Part shown: in pieces, positions 26,131-34,360 of the stretch
Numbering within the stretch: position 1 is the stretch's first letter
Layout of the letters: the number at the start of each line of letters is the position of its first letter
NCBI RefSeq assembly: GCF_007097145.1
Contig: NZ_VJVZ01000001.1
Coordinates: 186,001 to 250,000 of the forward strand
Length of the DNA: 64,000 bases
DNA from: Flavobacterium zepuense
GTDB taxonomy: Bacteria; Bacteroidota; Bacteroidia; Flavobacteriales; Flavobacteriaceae
Reading direction: 5' to 3'
Made by a program: the position numbers and the translations under genes
The notes under the pieces: generated by a model
Seen by the model: only the letters and a program-made list of their open reading frames with translations
Told to the model about the DNA's origin: nothing
The model's database searches: none

Positions 26131-26715
26131 TTATTCTTTATAGAGCAACTGGCGCTTTACCCTGCTTAAGGTATCTTTAGTAATACCCAGATAAGAGGCT
26201 ATCATATGCTGTGGGAAACGCTCTAATAAGCTGGGATAACATTCTATAAAATTAGTGTAGCGCTTTTCTGCACTGGCACTTATAGATGATGTTATCCTTC
26301 TTTGGTTAGCAATATTGTTCTTTTCATCTAACACGGTTGTCATTTCGCGGAACGCAGGAAACCTGTCCAATAGTTCGAGCGTGGCAGCCCTGGTTACGAG
26401 GAGCAGTTCTGTATCCTCCCAGGCATCTATATTATAAATAGATGGTGTTAGCATTGTCCAGCTTTCCCGGTCGCCTACCCACCAGTTTTCTACAGATAAC
26501 TGTACAATATGCTCGGTACCTTTGTCATCAATGGTATACTGGCGCATAGCACCCTTAAGGACGAATGCAAAATGCTTACATACATCGCCCTCTTGTAGGA
26601 AATATTGCCTTTTCCTTAATTTCTTGTGAGTAAAATAGCCTTTTAACAGCTCAAAATCAGCCTGAGAGATTCCATTTGGTGCATAATTGTTTATGTAATC
26701 AAATAATTGGTCCAT
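26131..26715 (-). CDS. Crp/Fnr-family transcriptional regulator
   Basis: This 194-aa protein starts at the ATG at 26715, chosen because an unusually strong Shine-Dalgarno (AAAGGAGG) sits 8 bases before it and homologues begin M(D/E)QLF. A longer frame starts at 26745. The N-terminal cyclic-nucleotide-binding fold (about 15-115, QYFLQEGDVCKHFAFVLKGAMRQY) lacks an Fnr cysteine cluster. The C-terminal winged helix (about 150-194) is HMIASYLGITKDTLSRVKRQ. It probably controls the minus-strand cluster downstream and/or the hydrolase diverging at 27260; its ligand is unknown. Confidence 0.88.
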   Translation of the reverse strand: MDQLFDYINNYAPNGISQADFELLKGYFTHKKLRKRQYFLQEGDVCKHFAFVLKGAMRQYTIDDKGTEHIVQLSVENWWVGDRESWTMLTPSIYNIDAWEDTELLLVTRAATLELLDRFPAFREMTTVLDEKNNIANQRRITSSISASAEKRYTNFIECYPSLLERFPQHMIASYLGITKDTLSRVKRQLLYKE

Positions 26716-27259
26716 TATTTTCTCCTCCTTTGGTAAATTAGACATTTTTCGATACGTATCAGGGAACGCTTATTCTGCCGGATGAATTTTATTTAAGCAA
26801 TTTCCTACATTAATATTTATCGGCCGGTAAATTGCAACTTTGTTATAGAGGTTATAATACGACCTACCCAACTAAGTGCCCCTGATGAAAAATGGCAATT
26901 GGTAACGATAAATGAAACGCTTAATTTAAAATCACGCGTAAATACACAGGCAATTATAATATAAATGCTATTGTTTTACAAATCGTGATTAAAATTACGA
27001 TATATCGTGAAAAATTTTATGGTCTAATAGTTTAAAATACTGTTTTTCAACACCTTAAAGATAAGGCTTTTTATTTGAATTATTTTATAAGAGTTTATGC
27101 CTATATAAAATTGATACCTATGGATGCTGTTCAAAATTTTGCTGCGATTCAAACTTTAAATTTGACTAAAAGCCTGCAAAACATTTTGCAATCTCAAAGT
27201 CCAAAAGTGAAATATTAGAGGGTTTATTAGACATCTATAACATTCTTAAAATTAAATTT
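26716..27259. other. Divergent intergenic region (Crp/Fnr gene and alpha/beta hydrolase)
   Basis: This 544-base AT-rich spacer holds the palindrome at 26750-26761 and a near-palindrome TACGATATATCGTG around 26996-27009. No gene or RNA family was recognised. Confidence 0.5.
26750..26761. promoter_or_regulatory. Palindromic possible operator upstream of the Crp/Fnr gene
   Basis: It contains the perfect 10-bp palindrome GATACGTATC (26751-26760), 35 bases upstream of the preferred start. A related half-site lies upstream of the operon at 25991-26002, hinting at autoregulation plus operon control. Confidence 0.35.
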
Positions 27260-28123
27260 ATGAAAACGAACAGGGTAAGTTACAAATATAAAAAAGTAAG
27301 GGATATAAACATATTTTACAGAGAATCAGGCGATCCGGCTAACGAAACTATTGTATTATTGCATGGTTTCCCTACATCATCGCATATGTACAGGGAGGTT
27401 TTAGCGGAGTTATGTGATGATTATCACCTCATTGCGCCTGATTATCCGGGGTTTGGAGAAAGCGACTTCCCTTTGCCGGACATATTTGAATACAGTTTTG
27501 ATGCCATTGCAAAGGTAATAGATGAACTGTTAGAAAGCTTAAACCTTACCACCTATACCCTTATGGTTCAGGATTATGGGGCACCTGTAGGCTACAGGAT
27601 CGCTACTGCACATCCTGAAAGGGTTAAGGCTTTAATAGTACAAAATGGCAATGCTTATGAAGAGGGCCTTAGTCCGGGTTTCGATGCTACTAAAAACTTT
27701 TGGAAGAGCCGAACTACTGAAAATGAGCAACCTATACATGAAATGTTTACACTGGAAGGCATTAAATGGCAGTATACTCATGGCACTAAAAACCCTGAGC
27801 ATATAAACCCTGACAACTGGAACCTTGATTACTTTAAAATTTCGAGGCCGGGTAACCACCAGGCGCAGCTAAACCTGATATTTGACTACCAAAACAACGT
27901 AAAACTATACCCTAAATGGCAAAAATACCTAAGGGATAACCAGCCACCCCTACTAATTACATGGGGTAAGAACGATCCGTTCTTTCCTGAGCCTGGTGCG
28001 GAAGCCTATCTAAAAGATGTAAAAAAAGTTGATTACCATATTTATGATACCGGGCATTTTGCACTTGAGGAAGAAAGTGCCAATATTATAGCAAACATTA
28101 GGGATTTTATGCAAAATTTGTAA
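27260..28123 (+). CDS. Alpha/beta hydrolase, Asp-nucleophile (haloalkane dehalogenase/epoxide hydrolase-like)
   Basis: This 287-aa cytoplasmic hydrolase has the HGFPTSSHMYR oxyanion loop and the nucleophile-elbow Asp105 in VQDYGAPVG, with Asp rather than Ser. The acid is Asp239 (NDPFFP) and the base His266 (TGHFALEE). This triad belongs to the haloalkane dehalogenase, fluoroacetate dehalogenase and epoxide hydrolase branch. A close paralogue lies at 45782-46648. It diverges from the Crp/Fnr gene and is followed by a bidirectional terminator. The true substrate is unknown. Confidence 0.9.
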   Translation: MKTNRVSYKYKKVRDINIFYRESGDPANETIVLLHGFPTSSHMYREVLAELCDDYHLIAPDYPGFGESDFPLPDIFEYSFDAIAKVIDELLESLNLTTYTLMVQDYGAPVGYRIATAHPERVKALIVQNGNAYEEGLSPGFDATKNFWKSRTTENEQPIHEMFTLEGIKWQYTHGTKNPEHINPDNWNLDYFKISRPGNHQAQLNLIFDYQNNVKLYPKWQKYLRDNQPPLLITWGKNDPFFPEPGAEAYLKDVKKVDYHIYDTGHFALEEESANIIANIRDFMQNL

Positions 28124-28180
28124 TATTTGTTATAAGAACAGCATCAAAATATGTATTTAATACAGCTTTTTACTAATGGA

Positions 28181-28213
28181 AAAAACCTTCGGTAATAATT
28201 GCCGAAGGTTTTT
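28181..28213. terminator. Bidirectional terminator between convergent genes
   Basis: A perfect 12-bp stem AAAAACCTTCGG / CCGAAGGTTTTT (28181-28192 with 28202-28213) has a 9-base loop and an A-run and T-run on either side. It serves the + hydrolase (ends 28123) and the - GH2 gene (ends 28256). Confidence 0.92.
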
Positions 28214-28255
28214 AAACCTTAATTATGAGCTATTTACAGATACATATTACCTACA

Positions 28256-31090
28256 TTACTTTTTATATAAAGCCATAACAGCATTTATATCTACCGGCTG
28301 CGATGGTTTAAAATTATCCTGAGCCATGTATTTTTTTAGGCTGTATAGTAACTGTTTTGCTTCGGGGCGGTTTGCTGCATCGGTTAGCAGATCGATACCC
28401 GAAACCATTAGCTTACCATTACCCACCTTGCATTCAAAAACAATCCCTAAAGAACGTGCCGTTACCCAGTCGTCTATAACCCTTACAATAGGCTGCAAGC
28501 CTTTTGCTACCTTATTTAGCTCTATAGCACCGGAATGCGACATTGCATCCTGCCACTGAAAATTACTGTATTCCTGCGTGGGGAACTGTGCCAGCGCCGG
28601 GTTTTTAGGATCGCAAAGAATGCCCAGCGTTACCGGCGGCTGCCCACCCGTCCAGGCCGTGTTCCAGAATATAGAGGAGAAACCTATGGCAATATCGCCT
28701 CCCATATCTTTTGCTAAGCTGTCTTTTTTAAGGGTAAGCAATACTTTGCCGCCTTTATTTAGCAGTTGTTTTGCTTTATCATCAATAGTATGGGTTACGT
28801 AAACATCCTTTACATCAGTCAATTGGGCCGGGTACACAAAAAAGTCCCAACTATTAGCGTAGTCTTTCACTTTAACGGTAAGTGTAAGCATTGCCGGCTC
28901 TTTAATGGTGCTCAGGTCCTGCTGTATTGCGCCAAGGGGTATGGTATTACCTAAAGGGATGTTCTTTTTATCAAGCTGCCCTTTAAAAAGCACCGTGCCT
29001 TTATCATTTTTAATTTGCCACTCCGGCATCACATCTGTAAGGGTAGCTGCACTAAACTGCGCTATCTCTATATCAGCATGCATGCTTTCGTTATTAAGGA
29101 ACACCAGTTTTTTAAAACGTGCCAGCGGCACTACATCATTACAAAAGTGGCTGTATTCGGTAGCGGTAATGTAGCCTTTGTCTTTCCAGAAGGGGTTTAG
29201 CACCCCAACCAAAGCTGTACCCTGACCCGGAAAATCATACAGCCCAAGCAGCTGAAAACCAGCGAAACCTTTGGTACGCAGGGCCGCTTCTATATCTGCT
29301 TTATAGCATAGTGCCTGCAATTTACCCGAGGCGTATAAGAATTTAGAGCCCAGGTCGCCCAGGCCGTTTTCCTGTAACTTATCTTTAAAAATTTCAAAGT
29401 TCTTAGCTTTTAGGATACCGTCATACTGGCTAACTTCATTAAAATCGGGGTATACACACCATTGCCCTATCTCGTGGCTTACGGTTGGTATTTTATAGGG
29501 TTTAATGATATCTGCCCAATCATAATCGGTAGATGGTGCCTTACTGTTTATGATGCTTTTAGTGCCCTGCCCCCATTGCTGTATGCGCGGATCGGGAGTG
29601 GAATTGTAATCACTTTCCGCAATAACTGGCCATCCTGCACCTGTAGTATATAACCTGCGTGCATCTTTTGCCTGCCAGTATTTTACAAAATCGGTAAGCC
29701 ACTGTACATGGTTCTTGCCCGCGGGCTCGTTACCGTAGGTCATCATGCAAAATGATGGGTGGTTACCGTAATCTTTTACAATATCGGCACTTTCCTGATA
29801 AATAAACTTATCTAATGGCTTGCCATCGCCAATTACCGCACCCTGGTTAGCCCACGATGAGCATTCTATTTGCAGGTAAAAGCCAAGCTTATCGGCGGCA
29901 GTAAAAGCCGCTTCGGGAGGGCACCACGAATGGAACCTCACATGGTTAAGCCCGTACGAACGTATTTTTGCAAATATCTCTGTCCACGACGCCTCATCGA
30001 TTGGCGGAAAACCAGTTTTAGGGAACTCGGCACACTCCAGCGTACCGCGCAAAAATGTAAGGTTGCCGTTTATGGTAAATTGTGTGCCTTCCGATTTAAA
30101 TTCGCGCATACCAAAGGTTGCCGTCTTTTCATCCTTTTTATCCTTGCCCTGAGTTACAGCTACGTTTAAAGAGTACAGGTTAGGCGTAAACTCATTCCAC
30201 AATAACGGGGCATCGCCCATAGCATATCTAAGCTTAAATGTATTAGCTCCCGGTACTGCTTTAAAATCCTGCTTGTGCTGTTTCAGGCTTTGTGCTTTGC
30301 CATTGGTTCCGGCAGCCTGCAATTGCAACTGTATGTTTTTAGCCGAAGACGCACTGTTATAAACCGTGACTTCAACCGTTGCCTGCTTTTTATGGATGTC
30401 AGGGTACACCTGTACGTTATCTATATAAATATCAGGCTTTGCCGTAAGCGTCATTTTACCAATAATGCCATTCCAGTTGCCCTGTGTATGGTCTGATATA
30501 CTATGGGAATTCTGACCCACATCTATATCCTTAACCCTGTTATCTACCCTTATGGTTATAGTATGCTCACCCGGGGTAATAAACTTGCTCAAATCAACAA
30601 CATGGGCCGTGCCTAAGCTGTTGCGCATGCCGGCAAAAGTACCGTCTATCCAAATTTGGGTTTCCCAATGGCAGCGTTCCAAGTAAAGCTCTACCGGTTT
30701 GTTCTTCCAGTCTTTAGGTATGCTTACTTTTTTTTGATAACACGCCGCACCCTTGTAGTACTTTATGGGCTGTAGCCAAAACGGAACTTTTATATTGCCT
30801 TTTTCCCTGTATTTTGCAAATTCGGGTTTGGTAAAATACGAAGAATCTACTATGCCGCCTACCCATGGGGTGTTCACATCTACATCATTACCCTTATTAT
30901 TCGTAGTCATAGAGCCAGGCAGGACAATCTGCTCTTTTAAATTTTGCAAATACCATTTTTCAGGAATCCCTTTATCAAGGGGGTCGGTTTGAAATTGCCA
31001 GTTTCCTGCAAGGTTTATATTACTTTGTTGTGCATGCCCGTTAGTAAATGCCAAAAGGCAGAGCATTAAAATTGTAAAAAAATGTTTCAT
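28256..31090 (-). CDS. GH2-family beta-glycosidase (beta-galactosidase/glucuronidase-like)
   Basis: This 944-aa secreted enzyme has a signal peptide of about 20 residues (TNGHAQ). A jelly-roll sugar-binding domain (about 25-215, CHWETQIWIDG) and an Ig-like domain (about 220-325) precede the TIM barrel (about 330-640). The acid/base Glu455 is in YGNEPAG and the nucleophile Glu540 is in SHEIGQW. Additional C-terminal domains follow. Specificity is not readable from sequence; the GH35 gene 52 bases upstream in the same operon suggests a galactose- or glucuronate-containing glycan. It is probably periplasmic. Confidence 0.9.
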   Translation of the reverse strand: MKHFFTILMLCLLAFTNGHAQQSNINLAGNWQFQTDPLDKGIPEKWYLQNLKEQIVLPGSMTTNNKGNDVDVNTPWVGGIVDSSYFTKPEFAKYREKGNIKVPFWLQPIKYYKGAACYQKKVSIPKDWKNKPVELYLERCHWETQIWIDGTFAGMRNSLGTAHVVDLSKFITPGEHTITIRVDNRVKDIDVGQNSHSISDHTQGNWNGIIGKMTLTAKPDIYIDNVQVYPDIHKKQATVEVTVYNSASSAKNIQLQLQAAGTNGKAQSLKQHKQDFKAVPGANTFKLRYAMGDAPLLWNEFTPNLYSLNVAVTQGKDKKDEKTATFGMREFKSEGTQFTINGNLTFLRGTLECAEFPKTGFPPIDEASWTEIFAKIRSYGLNHVRFHSWCPPEAAFTAADKLGFYLQIECSSWANQGAVIGDGKPLDKFIYQESADIVKDYGNHPSFCMMTYGNEPAGKNHVQWLTDFVKYWQAKDARRLYTTGAGWPVIAESDYNSTPDPRIQQWGQGTKSIINSKAPSTDYDWADIIKPYKIPTVSHEIGQWCVYPDFNEVSQYDGILKAKNFEIFKDKLQENGLGDLGSKFLYASGKLQALCYKADIEAALRTKGFAGFQLLGLYDFPGQGTALVGVLNPFWKDKGYITATEYSHFCNDVVPLARFKKLVFLNNESMHADIEIAQFSAATLTDVMPEWQIKNDKGTVLFKGQLDKKNIPLGNTIPLGAIQQDLSTIKEPAMLTLTVKVKDYANSWDFFVYPAQLTDVKDVYVTHTIDDKAKQLLNKGGKVLLTLKKDSLAKDMGGDIAIGFSSIFWNTAWTGGQPPVTLGILCDPKNPALAQFPTQEYSNFQWQDAMSHSGAIELNKVAKGLQPIVRVIDDWVTARSLGIVFECKVGNGKLMVSGIDLLTDAANRPEAKQLLYSLKKYMAQDNFKPSQPVDINAVMALYKK

Positions 31091-31142
31091 AATCTAATTA
31101 ATATAGTGTGTTTGTGCATATATTTTGTTGACAGGTAATGTT

Positions 31143-33578
31143 TTATAAAAACTTCAGTGTTGTTTGATACTCCGGTATAAGGCTAATGCCTTTAACTGAG
31201 ATCAGTTCTTTTTTAGTGCCAAAATCGGGTACGCTTTGGGTATGCAGGTCATTTAAAAAAGGAGCATCTTTATGCAGCGGCCTTAAATACAAAACCATAT
31301 CTTTTGATGCCGCATTAGGCATAAACTGCTTTAGGCCTATTTGCCACGGGATGCCCTTGTAAAACTCATCGGCAATCAGTTCGCCATCTAAAAAGCCCAT
31401 AGCGGTATCGGCAATGTAATCTACCTGTAGGGTTATATCGTTGAGGTTGCCAAGGGTTTCCGGCAGGTGCACCACATATTTCTTTTCGCCTACATGGCTA
31501 CTTGTTACTGTAGGGTCGGTTTTGGGAAGCGTTACGGCCATAGATGTAAATATATCAGTGGTTGCGATTAGCGATACACTGCCAACATCTGCCGTTATTT
31601 TCTTGTTGGTTTTAGGATAGATGGAAACATCAAAACTGTTCTTTTCATGGCTCAGGAATTTAATGGTATAACCATCCTGTAATGCCACGGCATCAGAAAA
31701 CAATACATGCCTGTGCCCATCTATAGTAACAACGTATGCCTTTAGCGCAGTGGCTTTATCTACCACTAAAACCTTTGTTTCTTTACCTTTAATGGTTATG
31801 GTAAATTCTGAAGTTCCATTGGCACATTTTACCAATGTTTCTTTGCCCTTTTTACTGATAGTCGCACCCGCACCGGGTTGTATTGTGGCTTTATCTGAGA
31901 ATAAAAATTCGGCACTAACACCTTCAGGGGTAAAGAAAACATAATAAGGTTTTTGCCCGTCGTCACTTTTAGTTAACAACTGAGCTGTGGCATACACCAG
32001 GTTAGCGCCATTAAGGTTGAAGTTATAAGGGAATATAGCATTCTCTTCAGACTTGATTGAAAACCCACCCGATTGCGGTATCAGGATATCGCCTTTAGTT
32101 GTTTTAATTTTTATCTGGATGTTGTTTTTATCGGTAGTAATGGCATCATCCTGAAAGTTATTGATAAATACGAAACCTGAATTTCCTTTTGCCCTTACCG
32201 CATACCTAAGGTCTTTTACATTATCCTGTTTTAAAGTCGCATTATTTGCCGGAAGAATGGTTGCCATTGGGGCAAAGGTTTCGCCAAACTCCTGTATAAA
32301 AAAGTGCAGTAGCTTTAACCTGTGAAAGCCTTCCCTTATTTGTCCGTATTCGCTTATCGGTGCCTGAAAATCATATGATATTTTGGGCATGCCGTAGGCT
32401 TCATCACTAAAATAATTGTTGCCTTTTGGGGTAGAGCCGCCATGGTACATATAATAGCCAATACCGTTGCACCCACCACCCAGGCACCTGTTTATCATGG
32501 CATCAAAACTTTTATGCTCTGCAATAGGCCTCCTGCTGTAGGTAGACATAATACCCGAGCCTAATTCTGCGGCAAAAGCAGGATAATCCTGCGGTTTGTA
32601 GCGCACCGGCTCGTAATCAGGGTGCACCTGCATATCCTTATACAGGAAAAAAGGCGAAAGGTCTTTATTGCCCGTCCATGACGGATAGGCATATGCTGCC
32701 GTAACCGGTATGCTCTCATTAGGGATTATAGCCGCATAGCCCCAGCCCGTGGCGGTATACAGGGGAGTATCCATACCCGCTTTAAGGGCAAGGGCTTTTA
32801 AAACCTTCATGTGGTCGTTACCCAAATCGGCATACGGATTATTCCCCGCAGCTACACTAACCCCTTCATGCGTAGCCTCAAGGTCCCTTTCAGATGCTGT
32901 TAAGTCCAGCGGCTGTCCAGGGTATGAAAAACCCCACGGCGCAGCAGAGTGCTGGTACTCATTCTCTATCTGTATGCCTATAATAGGGCCATTATCTTTA
33001 AAATAAGTGCCTTTTACCTGACTGCCAATTTCGTTATAAAACCGCTCTACATAAGAGAGGTACAGCTGGTCGTTAGAGCGTATCATTAAAGGCTTGCCCA
33101 TTAACCAATCGGGCAGGCCGCCGTTGCGCAGCTCGGCATGGGCAAAGGGCCCAACCCGGAGTATTACATAAATATCATTTTTAGCGCACAGGTCTATAAA
33201 CTTCCTTAAATCGTTGTTGCCCTTCCAGTTAAACTGTCCTTCGGTATCTTCTACAAAATTCCAGAATACATAGGTGGCAATAACATTTATACCGCCCGCC
33301 TTCATTTTTTTTATCGATTCATCCCAATACCGGCTTGGGTACCTGGAGTAATGAAATTCGCCAGCTATGGGTATAAAAGGCTTATTATTAAGCGACATAT
33401 AAAAGTTGTTTACTTTAATATTATCACCCTTTTTGTTAGATCCTCCAAGCTTTAAATGATTGTTGTATATTTTCTTTTGGGGTACAACGGTATTAATTTC
33501 ATGTAATTGGGTTTGCCCATTGGCCATGATAGCAGAGAACAACAATCCTAAAAAAATAGTGTAAGTCTTTATATTCAT
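31143..33578 (-). CDS. GH35-family beta-galactosidase
   Basis: This 811-aa enzyme has a signal peptide (about 1-21, MANGQ). A GH35 TIM barrel (about 60-390) carries the acid/base Glu207 in IQIENEY. The likely nucleophile is Glu338 in AAELGSG. GGLPDWLM and LRVGPFAHAELRNGG are GH35 signatures. It removes terminal beta-linked galactose from oligosaccharides, probably in the periplasm. It is the first gene of the minus-strand glycosidase operon and diverges from the SusCD operon at 34361. A palindrome over the predicted transcription start suggests repressor control. Confidence 0.92.
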   Translation of the reverse strand: MNIKTYTIFLGLLFSAIMANGQTQLHEINTVVPQKKIYNNHLKLGGSNKKGDNIKVNNFYMSLNNKPFIPIAGEFHYSRYPSRYWDESIKKMKAGGINVIATYVFWNFVEDTEGQFNWKGNNDLRKFIDLCAKNDIYVILRVGPFAHAELRNGGLPDWLMGKPLMIRSNDQLYLSYVERFYNEIGSQVKGTYFKDNGPIIGIQIENEYQHSAAPWGFSYPGQPLDLTASERDLEATHEGVSVAAGNNPYADLGNDHMKVLKALALKAGMDTPLYTATGWGYAAIIPNESIPVTAAYAYPSWTGNKDLSPFFLYKDMQVHPDYEPVRYKPQDYPAFAAELGSGIMSTYSRRPIAEHKSFDAMINRCLGGGCNGIGYYMYHGGSTPKGNNYFSDEAYGMPKISYDFQAPISEYGQIREGFHRLKLLHFFIQEFGETFAPMATILPANNATLKQDNVKDLRYAVRAKGNSGFVFINNFQDDAITTDKNNIQIKIKTTKGDILIPQSGGFSIKSEENAIFPYNFNLNGANLVYATAQLLTKSDDGQKPYYVFFTPEGVSAEFLFSDKATIQPGAGATISKKGKETLVKCANGTSEFTITIKGKETKVLVVDKATALKAYVVTIDGHRHVLFSDAVALQDGYTIKFLSHEKNSFDVSIYPKTNKKITADVGSVSLIATTDIFTSMAVTLPKTDPTVTSSHVGEKKYVVHLPETLGNLNDITLQVDYIADTAMGFLDGELIADEFYKGIPWQIGLKQFMPNAASKDMVLYLRPLHKDAPFLNDLHTQSVPDFGTKKELISVKGISLIPEYQTTLKFL

Positions 33579-33609
33579 ACCTGTAAATTATTCGGGCTAA
33601 TTTTAATTT

Positions 33610-33625
33610 GCTATAACGTTATAGC
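33610..33625. promoter_or_regulatory. 16-bp perfect palindrome, possible repressor operator of the glycosidase operon
   Basis: GCTATAACGTTATAGC has a central CG like LacI-family operators. It lies 32 bases upstream of the GH35 start and just downstream of a minus-strand -7 match, where a bound repressor would block transcription. No LacI-type gene is in the window. Confidence 0.5.
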
Positions 33626-33633
33626 TTTTTATG

Positions 33634-33641
33634 CAAATATA
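33634..33641 (-). promoter_or_regulatory. -7 promoter element of the GH35-GH2 operon
   Basis: On the minus strand TATATTTG matches TAnnTTTG. A transcription start is predicted near 33628. No TTG lies at normal -33 spacing, so the promoter may need an activator. Confidence 0.45.
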
Positions 33642-34074
33642 TTTGGTTATACAAAGAAAGCTGTTACCCTGTCATTTAAAATGGAATAAAATTGGCTTGT
33701 CATGGACTATTATATTATCTATACTATAAAAAGGCAGTAGTAATAGTACACTAAATACAATAGTGTGTAAATCTAATTTCAATACTAAAAACAGTATAAC
33801 AGTTACCGCATCTTTTAAAGCTATAGATAATGTCCAGGTAGAAGTGATCAAAAATAGCACTTGATAGAAAATACAAATGCTTAATTGGATGCTCATTATA
33901 ATCCATGATGGCTATAATTAAGCAGCAAGCCTGCAAAATTTCTCTCCGGGATAATTCGTATTATTTAAAACCGAGATCAATAAACCTTAATAAATAAAAT
34001 CTAATAAACTGATTATCAAAATACAAAAAATGAAAATGTTACTTGAACGACTTTGTTAATCCTTTAAAAAAATA

Positions 34075-34105
34075 AAACTGGTAGGTAAAGCAATTAAACT
34101 GGTAG
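34075..34105 (+). promoter_or_regulatory. Direct repeat, probable AraC-type activator site upstream of SusC
   Basis: AAACTGGTAG occurs twice, at 34075-34084 and 34096-34105, exactly 21 bp (two helical turns) apart. It ends 9 bases before the -33 TTG at 34115. This matches the half-site layout of AraC-family activators; an AraC gene lies in this locus at 39141. Confidence 0.6.
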
Positions 34106-34114
34106 CTACCGGTA

Positions 34115-34143
34115 TTGTCTGTTAACAAAATCATATACCTTTG
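34115..34143 (+). promoter_or_regulatory. Promoter of the galactoside SusCD operon
   Basis: A -33 TTG (34115-34117) and a -7 TACCTTTG (34136-34143) are separated by 18 bases, within the range for Flavobacterium promoters. Transcription should start near 34149, leaving a leader of about 210 bases. Confidence 0.6.
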
Positions 34144-34236
34144 ATATATACACAATAAAATACATAAAAAAAAGAACAATCAATATTTATTGTTGCGTTA
34201 TTTTATTAATAAAATAATTAATTATCCATAATTAGA

Positions 34237-34255
34237 ATAGTATAATCCATACTAT
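34237..34255. repeat. Inverted repeat in the SusC leader
   Basis: ATAGTAT and ATACTAT are separated by 5 bases. It lies about 105 bases before the SusC start and downstream of the predicted promoter, so it could be an operator or an RNA stem. Confidence 0.3.
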
Positions 34256-34360
34256 GGGCTTTTAATACAAAATATTTTTTTCTAAAATTACGCAATCGTT
34301 TTAGTTTCTCCGATTATCAGTGAAGTGAATAATAACCATACCAAAACTCTAACATTAATT

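Larger units (their letters stand above)
33579..34360. other. Divergent control region of the galactoside locus
   Basis: These 782 bases lie between the glycosidase and SusCD operons. They hold the palindrome 33610-33625, a minus-strand -7 element, an AraC-type direct repeat with the SusC promoter at 34075-34143, and an inverted repeat at 34237-34255. Short open frames here (for example 33672-33896) lack coding character. Confidence 0.6.

Noticed and set aside
26996..27009. TACGATATATCGTG near-palindrome as an operator
   Set aside because: It is short, AT-rich and imperfect. A vaguely similar stretch near 49277 is not close enough to call a shared site.
33672..33896. 74-aa open frame in the galactoside control region
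   Set aside because: Hydrophobic, repetitive low-complexity translation with no ribosome site. It overlaps a likely control region.
34325..34360. GTG start 12 codons upstream for the second SusC
   Set aside because: The ATG at 34361 gives a normal basic-hydrophobic signal start. The extension adds only polar residues.
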